From Candidatus Moranbacteria bacterium CG_4_8_14_3_um_filter_41_13 (GTDB lineage Bacteria > Patescibacteriota > Minisyncoccia > Moranbacterales > UBA1568), in assembly GCA_002782305.1 (NCBI GenBank), contig PFHN01000049.1, forward strand, positions 1 to 9,397: a DNA stretch of 9,397 nt, given 5' to 3'. The position numbers and the translations under genes are program-made. Shown here one piece after another: positions 1 to 6,354 of the stretch (the stretch's first letter is position 1; every line of letters starts with the position of its first letter). The notes under the pieces are model-generated. The model searched no databases. It saw only the letters and a list, made by a program, of their open reading frames with translations, and was not told the DNA's origin.

Positions 1-432
1 AACAGCAGTAGGATAACCCCAAAAACTAGTATCGCCCGCTACTGTGAGTCCTGCAATAGCATTGACGATAATGAGACTAACCAGAGCGACAGATAATCCA
101 GTAATTGTATATATCATAATCGTTTTGGCTCTTTTTGCCTGATCTTCATCGCCAGCTGATGTGAGATAGAAGATGCCTGAGATGACAAATCCTATAACAG
201 AAAGAATACCAATAAGTCCCAATGTCCAATTGAGAAATACCGTAAGAGTATCAAAAATCGATTCGTTATTAAGTGTAGGGACTGCATCCTCAGTGTCCAT
301 TATACTAAAACCATATGGACCAGTAGTAGTGGTAGCAGCATTGGTAGTCAATGGCGCCAAGAAGAGCAGAAACAAAGAGAGAGAAGTATAAAAAAGAGAA
401 GAGAACTTATGATACATTTTCTTTATAAACAT
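1..432 (-). CDS. TrbC/VirB2-like pilin protein, partial (runs off left edge)
   Basis: The frame is open for 144 codons from ATG 432 to the window edge, so the C-terminus is missing. Visible layout: a signal peptide (residues 1 to about 33, ending near TNAA), a short Thr-rich outer segment, a first hydrophobic helix (about 70-95, containing GLIGILSVIGFVISGIFYL), a polar turn with SAGDEDQAKRAK, and a second hydrophobic helix (about 108-130). This is the topology of TrbC/VirB2 pilins and of the T4SS-pilin family common in Patescibacteria. It is a clear paralogue of the gene at 621-1019: both share the FLNW/ILNW lead-in, VIGFVISGI and the AGDEDQ turn. ATG 417 is an in-frame alternative start, and neither start has a good Shine-Dalgarno. 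A separate promoter and an upstream terminator indicate that it is transcribed apart from the other three. Role is inferred: membrane or surface-appendage subunit. Confidence 0.8.
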   Translation of the reverse strand, partial: MFIKKMYHKFSSLFYTSLSLFLLFLAPLTTNAATTTTGPYGFSIMDTEDAVPTLNNESIFDTLTVFLNWTLGLIGILSVIGFVISGIFYLTSAGDEDQAKRAKTIMIYTITGLSVALVSLIIVNAIAGLTVAGDTSFWGYPTAV

Positions 433-511
433 ATTTTTATTTTATTATTCATTTTGGCCTCTTAGTGATTGTTTCTTCATCTCTTCCTATCATACATCAC
501 CTTATGTTTTT

Positions 512-539
512 ATCATACTCTTTTTTTGAAAAAAAACAA
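512..539 (-). promoter_or_regulatory. Possible promoter for the leftmost pilin-like gene
   Basis: Reading the minus strand, a -35-like TTGTTT (534-539) and a -10 TATGAT (512-517) are separated by 16 bases. They lie between the terminator at 554-588 and the start at 432, where a promoter is needed. The -35 falls in a T-run and is weak. Confidence 0.4.
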
Positions 540-553
540 TACTTCTATTTCAT

Positions 554-588
554 AAAAAAATCATCCTCCCAAAAGAGAGAATGATTTT
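554..588 (-). terminator. Intrinsic terminator of the pilin-like operon
   Basis: On the minus strand, arms 575-588 and 557-570 pair over 14 bp (two G-U pairs) around a UUUU loop. A run of seven T follows (560-554). The hairpin begins 33 bases after the TAG stop of the 621-1019 gene, so it closes the three-gene unit and separates it from the gene starting at 432. Confidence 0.85.
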
Positions 589-620
589 CTTCAATAATTG
601 AGGAATATCCTCATCATAGA

Positions 621-1019
621 CTAGAACGTTGTCACGCCACCTGCATTTCCTAGAAGACCACTGAGTGCGTTCACGACAATGAGACCAATCAGAGCAACCA
701 CGAGACCGATGATAGAATACATCATCACACTCTTAGCCTTTTCTACTTGATCCTCATCACCAGCAGCGGTGAGATAGAGAATGCCAGAGATGACAAATCC
801 GATGACTGCCAAAATACCTGTGAGACCTAAAAGCCAGTTCAAAATCCTAGAAATAAGATCATAAAACGATTCATTTGCAAGTCCTGTCTCAGAACCGCCT
901 ACATAATCCGAACCCACTCCAAAACCTACTGGCGTAGGAGTAGCAGCACCAGCCATAAGTGGCATAAAAGCAAGAGCGCTTGCAATGCCGGTATATGCTA
1001 TTTGTTTTATATTTTTCAT
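621..1019 (-). CDS. TrbC/VirB2-like pilin protein
   Basis: 132 residues. The start ATG 1019 has the strongest Shine-Dalgarno in the window, AAAGGGGGTGAG at 1025-1036. Residues 1 to about 26 form a signal peptide (AGAA near the cleavage point). A polar segment follows, then helix 1 (about 61-85, WLLGLTGILAVIGFVISGILYL), an acidic turn AGDEDQVEKAK and helix 2 (about 97-122). This matches the small two-helix pilin (TrbC/VirB2, T4SS-pilin) families, in which the mature protein sits in the membrane before assembly. Close similarity to the partial gene at 1-432 indicates a tandem duplication. It is last in the operon and is followed by a terminator. Assembly into a pilus is inferred; no secretion ATPase or scaffold gene is visible here. 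Confidence 0.85.
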   Translation of the reverse strand: MKNIKQIAYTGIASALAFMPLMAGAATPTPVGFGVGSDYVGGSETGLANESFYDLISRILNWLLGLTGILAVIGFVISGILYLTAAGDEDQVEKAKSVMMYSIIGLVVALIGLIVVNALSGLLGNAGGVTTF

Positions 1020-1094
1020 ATTTTCTCACCCCCTTTCTTTTTGCGACGACTCTGACGAAGAGCCGATACATTTACTTTTTATTTTCCCAAAGGT

Positions 1095-1112
1095 CCTGAG
1101 CGGAGTCGAAGG
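1095..1112. repeat. Short interspersed repeat-like motif
   Basis: CCTGAGCGGAGTCGAAGG lies in the 113-base gap between two pilin-like genes. I recognise this word (often seen as CCTTCGACTCCGCTCAGG) from memory as recurring between genes in many bacterial genomes. It occurs only once in this window, so its repeat status cannot be shown here. Confidence 0.4.
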
Positions 1113-1132
1113 GTTTATTTACTTTTCTTTTT

Positions 1133-1414
1133 TTATTGAAAGAAAGACGCGAGCTGTCCGGTCAGGATAAGAGAGATCAGTGCAATCGTGATGCCGATAC
1201 CAGATTCGAGAGCGATTTTTTTTGCCGTTTGCATTCTCTCTTCGCTTCCGCTAGCAGTGATATACACAATACCCGAAACAACTAATCCTAGTATACCAAG
1301 TACACCAACAATTGACAATACAAAATTGAGGACATTGGAAAGAAGTGATGTCAAAGGAGGAGCATCGCTGATCACTCCTGCATAGACGGTACTAATAGGA
1401 AAAATATTATTCAT
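1133..1414 (-). CDS. Small two-helix pilin-like membrane protein
   Basis: 93 residues from ATG 1414; GTG 1417 directly before it is an alternative start. Neither has a clear Shine-Dalgarno. A short N-terminal segment leads to helix 1 (about 27-50, VLNFVLSIVGVLGILGLVVSGIVYI), a turn ASGSEERMQTAKK and helix 2 (about 70-88), ending with LASFFQ. The layout matches its neighbours, but the classical signal peptide is shorter or absent. The gene begins 21 bases after the stop of the upstream pilin-like gene, so the two are very probably co-transcribed. It belongs to the TrbC/VirB2-like group by topology and context; sequence divergence makes the exact family uncertain. Confidence 0.75.
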   Translation of the reverse strand: MNNIFPISTVYAGVISDAPPLTSLLSNVLNFVLSIVGVLGILGLVVSGIVYITASGSEERMQTAKKIALESGIGITIALISLILTGQLASFFQ

Positions 1415-1438
1415 CACTCTTGATTGATATTGTGCATA

Positions 1439-1894
1439 TTATCTGACGGTCGTAGACGTCGTATCACAGGTAAACGTAAATGCGTTGGTTTGTATCAACC
1501 CAGCCAGTGGTTTGCCCGCTCCCCTATCCACAGAGAGCATCGTCAGTACAACATTGACAATAAGCCAGGCACCAAGTATAACCGCAAAACCGATGAGAGA
1601 TGCCTTAATACCGCCTTTGGCGGTAGTCATTAATCCATCATAACCTGCGGAAACAATATAGAGAATAGCCATCGCCACGATGACACAGATAGCAACAACG
1701 GTCATAATACCAAGTCCCCATGTAATCAGACCCGCTCCCCCGACGATGATATGACAAATGGTACACGGCGCCATTTCAGAAGCAGTACCACTATTACGTC
1801 CACAAGGAATCAGTGCGGCGTCAACAGAAAGCGGCGCGAGTGTGAGAAGAAAAGAAAACAGAAAAAAACTGAGAAAAAAAATGCGACGATTCAT
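1439..1894 (-). CDS. Pilin-like membrane protein with N-terminal cysteine cluster
   Basis: 151 residues from ATG 1894, first gene of the operon. Residues 1-26 form a signal peptide (FFLSFFLFSFLLTLAPLSVDA). The mature N-terminus holds three cysteines in PCGR and, after 10 residues, PCTICH (a CxxC). Helices follow at about 52-83 and 96-120, joined by SAGYDGLMTTAKGG. The C-terminal tail carries a further cysteine (TFTCDTT). The PCGR...PCTICH pattern before two helices is familiar from Patescibacterial T4SS-pilin-like proteins (from memory). The cysteines could form disulphides outside the cell or bind metal; this is inference. No Shine-Dalgarno is visible, and the leader is about 36 bases. Confidence 0.8.
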   Translation of the reverse strand: MNRRIFFLSFFLFSFLLTLAPLSVDAALIPCGRNSGTASEMAPCTICHIIVGGAGLITWGLGIMTVVAICVIVAMAILYIVSAGYDGLMTTAKGGIKASLIGFAVILGAWLIVNVVLTMLSVDRGAGKPLAGLIQTNAFTFTCDTTSTTVR

Positions 1895-1936
1895 AAGAAG
1901 AGTATTTATATAATAAAGGAATATTTATACAAAGAG

Positions 1937-1945
1937 AGTATACCA
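1937..1945 (-). promoter_or_regulatory. Extended -10 promoter of the pilin-like operon
   Basis: On the minus strand, TGGTATACT fits an extended -10 element (TGn + TATACT). The -10 hexamer at 1937-1942 lies 42 bases upstream of ATG 1894. No good -35 is present, as is usual when the TG extension is used. Confidence 0.5.
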
Positions 1946-2000
1946 TAAAATCCTTCATCTTTCATATTTTATTTTTTTACAAGAACATTTCTGGGAGACT

Positions 2001-2052
2001 TGAAGTTTTTTTCAGCATGGTTCCGTCGTTTCGACGGATGAAAAAAAGTTCA
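2001..2052. repeat. Near-perfect bulged palindrome in intergenic DNA
   Basis: The outer arms 2001-2014 and 2039-2052 are inverted repeats with 13 of 14 matches. Inside them, TCCGTCG (2022-2028) and CGACGGA (2032-2038) pair perfectly around TTT, leaving a one-sided 7-base bulge (2015-2021). A second small hairpin follows at 2062-2079 (TTTTCTC/GAGAAAA, 4-base loop). No T-run follows on either strand, so this is not a standard terminator. The 1946-2123 stretch holds no gene that I can support. Confidence 0.5.
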
Positions 2053-2123
2053 CGCAAAGAGTTTTCTCGCTGGAGAAAATGAATGTCTACCCAGAAAGGT
2101 TGCTTGTGGAAAATAAAGAGAGC

Positions 2124-2155
2124 AAAAAAATCGCTCCGATGTGGAGCGATTTTTT
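2124..2155 (-). terminator. typA terminator (bidirectional in form)
   Basis: A perfect 13-bp stem (AAAAAATCGCTCC / GGAGCGATTTTTT) surrounds a 5-base loop GATGT. On the minus strand it ends in a run of seven T (2130-2124) and starts two bases after the TAA of typA. The symmetrical A/T ends could also stop plus-strand transcription. Confidence 0.92.
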
Positions 2156-2157
2156 CT

Positions 2158-3945
2158 TTATTTCTTTCTCCCTGCTTTCGTTCGTTCTGTTTCTGTGAGA
2201 AATTGTTTACGCAGACGAACATTGTGTGGAGTGATTTCGAGGTATTCGTCTTCGAGGATGATTTCCAATCCTCGTTCGATCGATATCTCGAGCGGTGGTA
2301 CGAGTTTGATCGCTTCATCTGCTCCCGAAGAGCGCATATTGCTCATCGCCTTTCCCTTGATCGGATTGACAGCCATATCCGTTCCCTTGGTGACATTACC
2401 CACTACCATTCCTTCGTAGACTTCAGTTGATGGAGAAATATAGAGCACACCACGTTCCTGAAGATTGTTCAGTGAAAAAGCAAGTGCCTTGCCGGTCGCC
2501 ATCGAAACCATCGATCCTGCTTCACGCTTCTTGATTTCTCCTACGAATGGACGAAATCCGAGCACGCGAGTATAGAGAGTTCCTTCACCACGTGTATCTA
2601 CCATAAACTCACCACGATACCCGAGGAGTCCCCTGGTCGGCACTTCGAAAATGAGGCGTGTAAATCCACCAGACCCTTCTTTCATTTCCATCATAATCCC
2701 TTTGCGTTTTCCCATTTTTTCAATGACCGTACCTGATACTTCGAGTGGACATTCTACCGTTACTTCTTCGAATGGTTCGGATTTCACGCCGTCCACGTCT
2801 TTGATAATCACTTGCGGTTGTGAAACTTGAACTTCATAGCCTTCACGACGCATATTTTCGAGCAAAATAGCCACGTGGAGTTCGCCACGTCCATACACTT
2901 TGTAGTGATCGTCAGCGAAATCGATACGCAGTCCGACATTGATTTCGAGTTCTTTCTGCAAGCGTTCACGGAGCTGTTTGTTTGTCACAAACTTCCCTTC
3001 GCGTCCAGCAAAAGGAGAATCATTCACGACGAAGTTGAGAGAAATCGTTGGCTCATCGATATCGATAGCTGGCAGAAGCTCTACATCTCCTGTCGTAGAA
3101 ATAGTATCCCCAATTTCGATGGTGAGCAGTCCTGCTATCATCACGATATCACCTGCTTCCACCTCAGTCGCTTCAACCCTGGAAAGTCCACGAAAAGTGA
3201 AAAGTTTCACGACGCGAGCCGTTTCATTTTTCCCCTCTTTATTTCGCATAATCACCTGATCGCCAACTTTGAGCGTCCCTTCATACATACGAGCCACCGC
3301 CAAACGTCCAACAAAATTGTCATATCCGAGGTTGAATGGTTGGGCACGAAGTGGACTCTCGACGGCACTCTTGGCAGGTGCTACTTCGGAAAGAATCGTA
3401 TCGAGAAGAGGAAAAAGATTTTCACTTTCTTCTTCAAGTGTCATTTTGGCAATGCCTTGACGAGCAATAGCATACACCGTTTTGAAATCAAGTTGTTCAT
3501 CATTTGCTCCGAGATCAAGGAAGAGTTCATACACCATTTCTTTTACTTCTTCTGGGCGGGCAGCTGGCTTATCGATTTTGTTTAAGACAACAATCGGTTT
3601 CAGTCCCAGTTCAAGAGATTTCTTGAGTACGAAGCGTGTCTGAGGCATCGGACCTTCTTGGGCATCCACCACGAGTACCACGCTATCAATAGAACGAAGA
3701 ACACGCTCTACTTCAGAACCAAAATCCGCGTGACCAGGCGTATCAACAATATTTATCTTCGTATCTTTGTAAAAAAGTGAAGCATTCTTTGCATAAATCG
3801 TGATACCGCGTTCCTGTTCGAGTGCATTGGAATCCATCGAGACACTCGCATCTGTGACCATTCCTGTTTGGCGCATCAAAGCATCAGTAAGGGTTGTCTT
3901 ACCATGGTCCACGTGTGCGATGATAGCGATGTTTCTTATTTCCAT
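2158..3945 (-). CDS. typA: Translational GTPase TypA/BipA
   Basis: 595 residues, the usual length for TypA/BipA, an EF-G-like GTPase that binds the ribosome and helps large-subunit assembly, chiefly under stress or cold. The G domain is intact: P-loop AHVDHGKT (10-17), RGIT (46-49), DTPGH (68-72) and NKID (122-125). The fifth G motif, usually a Ser-Ala pair, reads YAIA (158-161). The EF-Tu-like domain II, the two EF-G-like domains (for example AILLENMRREGYEVQVSQPQ) and the TypA-specific C-terminal domain (SMVSMATGKALAFSLNNLQERG onward) follow without breaks. Start ATG 3945 has AAGG at 3955-3958 as Shine-Dalgarno. It is monocistronic, with its own promoter and terminator. The predicted leader contains a terminator hairpin (see findings). 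Confidence 0.97.
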   Translation of the reverse strand: MEIRNIAIIAHVDHGKTTLTDALMRQTGMVTDASVSMDSNALEQERGITIYAKNASLFYKDTKINIVDTPGHADFGSEVERVLRSIDSVVLVVDAQEGPMPQTRFVLKKSLELGLKPIVVLNKIDKPAARPEEVKEMVYELFLDLGANDEQLDFKTVYAIARQGIAKMTLEEESENLFPLLDTILSEVAPAKSAVESPLRAQPFNLGYDNFVGRLAVARMYEGTLKVGDQVIMRNKEGKNETARVVKLFTFRGLSRVEATEVEAGDIVMIAGLLTIEIGDTISTTGDVELLPAIDIDEPTISLNFVVNDSPFAGREGKFVTNKQLRERLQKELEINVGLRIDFADDHYKVYGRGELHVAILLENMRREGYEVQVSQPQVIIKDVDGVKSEPFEEVTVECPLEVSGTVIEKMGKRKGIMMEMKEGSGGFTRLIFEVPTRGLLGYRGEFMVDTRGEGTLYTRVLGFRPFVGEIKKREAGSMVSMATGKALAFSLNNLQERGVLYISPSTEVYEGMVVGNVTKGTDMAVNPIKGKAMSNMRSSGADEAIKLVPPLEISIERGLEIILEDEYLEITPHNVRLRKQFLTETERTKAGRKK

Positions 3946-3973
3946 AACTTTGTACCTTGAATTATTTTCATTG

Positions 3974-3996
3974 AAAAAAGGCGCCGAAACGCCTTT
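3974..3996 (-). terminator. Intrinsic terminator of the solute-binding protein gene, inside the typA leader
   Basis: On the minus strand AAAGGCG and CGCCTTT (3977-3996) form a 7-bp stem around a 6-base loop TTTCGG, followed by six T (3979-3974). It lies 48 bases after the stop of the solute-binding protein gene and would end that transcript. It also lies downstream of the predicted typA promoter. Confidence 0.85.
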
Positions 3997-4011
3997 ACTA
4001 AACGTTAAAGA

Positions 4012-4040
4012 ATTATAACCTTTCTACTATCTTCCGTCAA
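4012..4040 (-). promoter_or_regulatory. Near-consensus sigma-70 promoter for typA
   Basis: Minus strand: -35 TTGACG (4035-4040), a 17-base spacer, and a perfect -10 TATAAT (4012-4017). The expected transcript start is near 4005, giving a leader of about 60 bases. The -35 begins 4 bases after the stop codon of the upstream gene. Confidence 0.85.
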
Positions 4041-4044
4041 CCCC

Positions 4045-5451
4045 CTACCGATTAAGAACGCCTACTCTCTGTGATATCAGACTGAGAGCACCATCTATAG
4101 TACGTTCTCCTTTGTTTACAGAATCAATCATCTCTGTGATGATTGTCGACATACCTTCGGGATTGCCTTGATATCCATTCTTTGCTATAAGGTTACCAAA
4201 CGCAAATGGCGACAGAGCAACATCACTTTTCTCTGCCTCGATGAGGTCACGACGAGCAGCGGGCCTTCTGGTGTTTTCGAGATATTTTTTCGTAGGATCA
4301 AATGTCAGCGTCACCGTCTTCGTTGTCCCACTCAATGCATTCTTTAGGGTGAATAAATTATCCTTGTGAGGGAATGCCATATAACGCAGGAGTTGCCATG
4401 ATTCATGTATACGTACGGTATTTCGCTTCACCAAGTCTACTGATGTATTGGCTTGTTGTTCCGTCGGATCAATCAGTGTTTTATTTTTTGCTACCACAAA
4501 ACTCCAATAATTAGCATAATTGACGGGTGCTGTACCTGCAAATTGCGGGAGCGGAGCAACAGCAAAATTAAATTTCGCATTTTTCTTCTTCAGTTCATCA
4601 TAGCGCCATGAATAATCAATCATCATACCGAGCGTCCCCTCATAGAAGGCATCAATCGAATAATGCAGACGAGGATTCCATGTGTATGCACCAGATTTGA
4701 TATCAGAAAATTGTGTATAGAAAGAAAATGCTTTGGCACTTCCTCCGTCGTTCAGTGAGAATTTGCCATTCATCGCATTACCAATACCGGAGCCGTTTTG
4801 TAACATCAGAAGTGTGAGTATGTCCGCTGATCGATTGACGTTGTAAGCCGTTCCGAGAGCAATAGCCGACTGCGTGATGTTGCCTAGCCTATCAATATGA
4901 TTCAACTTATTTAGATCACTCTGCACTTCTTCCCATGTGGCTGGTGGATTTACAATACCCGCAGCATTGAATATATCTTTGTTGTAGTAGAGTCCCAAAG
5001 AATCAACAGACATTGGCACACCGTATATAGTGCCATCTTTCATCAGATCACTCGATGCTACATCAACGAAAGAGTCTTGGAAAAATTTCTCTGACCCTTC
5101 TGCTTTCGGCATCGGAACGATTTTGTCTTCGAAGGAACTCCTCCAGGCATTACGAATCATGAAAACATCCGGACCATTCCCTGATGCCAGTGCACTCACC
5201 AGGTCTTCCTTATATGTTTCTGGAGACATCTTCCGATAATTGATTTCTCTCACGTATGGATTGATGCCCTTGTACTGACCAAAAATTTCTTTGTAAGCAT
5301 CTGTATCATCTACCACTCCCCACACTTCGAGTTTCACGCTATATGGCTGTATTGGTGGACCACTCTTCAATCCACAACCAGAAAGGAAGAGACTACTGAC
5401 GAGAACAAGTGCCATAACTGGCAACATTTTTTGCGAAGAGAAAAATTGCAT
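4045..5451 (-). CDS. Extracellular solute-binding lipoprotein (ABC family 1)
   Basis: 468 residues from ATG 5451. TTG 5463 in the same frame would add four residues, and neither start has a well-placed Shine-Dalgarno. A lipoprotein signal ends in the lipobox LSGC, with Cys26 the lipid-anchored residue. The mature protein fits the sugar-binding (MalE-like) solute-binding fold: a beta strand opening KLEVWGVVDD, then GPDVFMIRNAW, YGVPMSVDSLGLYYNKDIF, TWEEVQSDL, MIDYSW and a C-terminal helix segment ending in the repeat-like IDSVNKGERTIDGAL. Such proteins deliver oligosaccharides or similar ligands to an ABC importer, but no permease or ATPase is adjacent. The gene follows the methyltransferase after 34 bases and is probably co-transcribed with it. 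The ligand cannot be read from the sequence. Confidence 0.88.
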   Translation of the reverse strand: MQFFSSQKMLPVMALVLVSSLFLSGCGLKSGPPIQPYSVKLEVWGVVDDTDAYKEIFGQYKGINPYVREINYRKMSPETYKEDLVSALASGNGPDVFMIRNAWRSSFEDKIVPMPKAEGSEKFFQDSFVDVASSDLMKDGTIYGVPMSVDSLGLYYNKDIFNAAGIVNPPATWEEVQSDLNKLNHIDRLGNITQSAIALGTAYNVNRSADILTLLMLQNGSGIGNAMNGKFSLNDGGSAKAFSFYTQFSDIKSGAYTWNPRLHYSIDAFYEGTLGMMIDYSWRYDELKKKNAKFNFAVAPLPQFAGTAPVNYANYWSFVVAKNKTLIDPTEQQANTSVDLVKRNTVRIHESWQLLRYMAFPHKDNLFTLKNALSGTTKTVTLTFDPTKKYLENTRRPAARRDLIEAEKSDVALSPFAFGNLIAKNGYQGNPEGMSTIITEMIDSVNKGERTIDGALSLISQRVGVLNR

Positions 5452-5485
5452 AATGAGTAACAAAACGAATTACAAATAGTCTCCC

Positions 5486-6031
5486 TTATTTCCTCACAAG
5501 GAAAGCATAGTGATATCCTCCCACATTTATTTCTTCTTCAATGGTAAGATGCGCATCAGTTACCAGTGTTTTCAATGCTTCTTTGCTGATGCGAAGCTCC
5601 TTGTCTGGTCCGACAAGAGATTCACTCGGATCCCATTCCATAATAACAGCATGTCCACCGGTTTTCAAAATACGGTTCACTTCAGTAAATATAATGTTCT
5701 TCTTCTGGTTCTGAAAAAGAATATCTTTGATAACCACCCAATCAACACTGTTTGAAGAAAGTCCTGATCCATTTTCTTTCTCAAGGTTCACCCGTTTTGG
5801 TACCATATTCGTCAAATTATAATTCTTCGCACCACTTGTCACGACTTCGAGTGCCGAAGGCAGGACATCCAGAGCATACACTTTGCCTCCATCCCCTACG
5901 CGCTTTGCAAACTCAAAAGAAAAAAACCCAGCACCACAACCGAAATCAGCGACAATAGCGCCTGGTTCAATCTTGAGCTGATTCACGACAACAGTAGGAT
6001 CTACAAATGTTAACCCAGCAGGAGTGTTCAT
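5486..6031 (-). CDS. Class I SAM-dependent methyltransferase
   Basis: 181 residues from ATG 6031; TTG 6037 would add two. Motif I, DFGCGAG (29-35), binds S-adenosylmethionine. An acidic strand end YALDVLPSAL (motif II) follows, and VDWVVIKDILFQ corresponds to motif IV. The segment VNRILKTGGHAVIMEWD matches the usual helix-strand after it. These features place it in the Methyltransf_25/31-type small-molecule or undefined methyltransferases. The absence of an added substrate-recognition domain leaves the substrate unknown. It is the first gene of a unit with the solute-binding lipoprotein downstream. A GAGGTG lies about 30 bases before the ATG, too far to serve as its ribosome site. Confidence 0.87.
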   Translation of the reverse strand: MNTPAGLTFVDPTVVVNQLKIEPGAIVADFGCGAGFFSFEFAKRVGDGGKVYALDVLPSALEVVTSGAKNYNLTNMVPKRVNLEKENGSGLSSNSVDWVVIKDILFQNQKKNIIFTEVNRILKTGGHAVIMEWDPSESLVGPDKELRISKEALKTLVTDAHLTIEEEINVGGYHYAFLVRK

Positions 6032-6069
6032 AAACAATGTAAAAATTATTTTATTTTAAAAGCACCTCT

Positions 6070-6075
6070 ATTATA
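6070..6075 (-). promoter_or_regulatory. -10 element of the methyltransferase promoter
   Basis: A perfect TATAAT on the minus strand sits 38 bases upstream of ATG 6031. The best -35 candidate, TTTTCC 18 bases further upstream, is poor. No other candidate lies in the gap to the tRNA region. Confidence 0.45.
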
Positions 6076-6144
6076 CATCAAATAGAAAAATGAGGAAAAT
6101 ACATCTTGCTTTGGATCTGTTTTTCCTGTACAACAAGAAGAGAG

Positions 6145-6164
6145 AAAAGTATGGAAGCGTGGCC
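6145..6164 (+). repeat. Duplicate of the tRNA-Ser 5' end
   Basis: The 20 bases here match 6226-6245 at 19 positions (difference at 6149/6230). The second copy includes the first 12 bases of tRNA-Ser (GGAAGCGTGGCC). The copies start 81 bases apart, so this looks like a truncated tRNA gene copy or recombination scar immediately upstream of the functional gene. Confidence 0.6.
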
Positions 6165-6193
6165 CCAGCCCAAGGCTGGTCCGCCTTGGGCGG
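6165..6193. repeat. Palindromic insert in the tRNA-fragment region
   Basis: GCCCAAGGC (6168-6176) and GCCTTGGGC (6183-6191) form a perfect 9-bp stem with loop TGGTCC. The same bases can instead form two smaller hairpins: CCAGCC/GGCTGG (6165-6179) and CCGCC/GGCGG (6181-6193). It starts directly after the truncated tRNA-Ser 5' copy. Stretch 6032-6233 holds no protein gene. Confidence 0.6.
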
Positions 6194-6233
6194 AGAGTGG
6201 TTGTAAATGGAATTTGTTCTTGGGTAAAAATAT

Positions 6234-6320
6234 GGAAGCGTGGCCGAGAGGTTGAAGGCACCGCTCTCGAAAAGCGGCATACCGGTAACGGTATCGGAGG
6301 TTCGAATCCTCCCGCTTCCG
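6234..6320 (+). tRNA. tRNA-Ser(CGA)
   Basis: A complete 87-base type II tRNA. Acceptor arms GGAAGCG and CGCTTCC, discriminator G6320, D arm GCC/GGC, anticodon stem CCGCT/AGCGG with loop CTCGAAA, anticodon CGA at 6268-6270 (reads UCG). The long variable arm TACCG-GTAA-CGGTA is typical of serine tRNA. T arm GGAGG/CCTCC with loop TTCGAAT. The 3' CCA is not encoded (CAA follows), so it must be added after transcription. Confidence 0.97.
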
Positions 6321-6325
6321 CAAAA

Positions 6326-6354
6326 ATTCGGAATTCATTGGACGAATTTCGAAT
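6326..6354 (+). terminator. Possible terminator hairpin after tRNA-Ser
   Basis: ATTCGGAATTC (6326-6336) pairs with GAATTTCGAAT (6344-6354) over 11 bp with one G-U pair and a 7-base loop. Only a short T-rich run (GTATTTT) follows, so it is a weak terminator. It could instead assist 3' end processing. Confidence 0.4.

Noticed and set aside
173..391. 72-codon plus-strand open frame
   Set aside because: Antisense to the partial pilin-like gene, which has signal peptide and paired helices and a clear paralogue.
1977..2318. Minus-strand open frame whose tail (1977-2123) reads like a plausible peptide
   Set aside because: It overlaps the typA end in another frame, crosses the typA terminator, has no start after it, and its tail is coded by the palindrome at 2001-2052. 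A decayed gene end is possible but not supported.
2827..3585. 252-codon plus-strand open frame
   Set aside because: It is opposite the typA reading frame. Its residues are rich in Phe, His and Ile, as expected for antisense, and no domain is visible.
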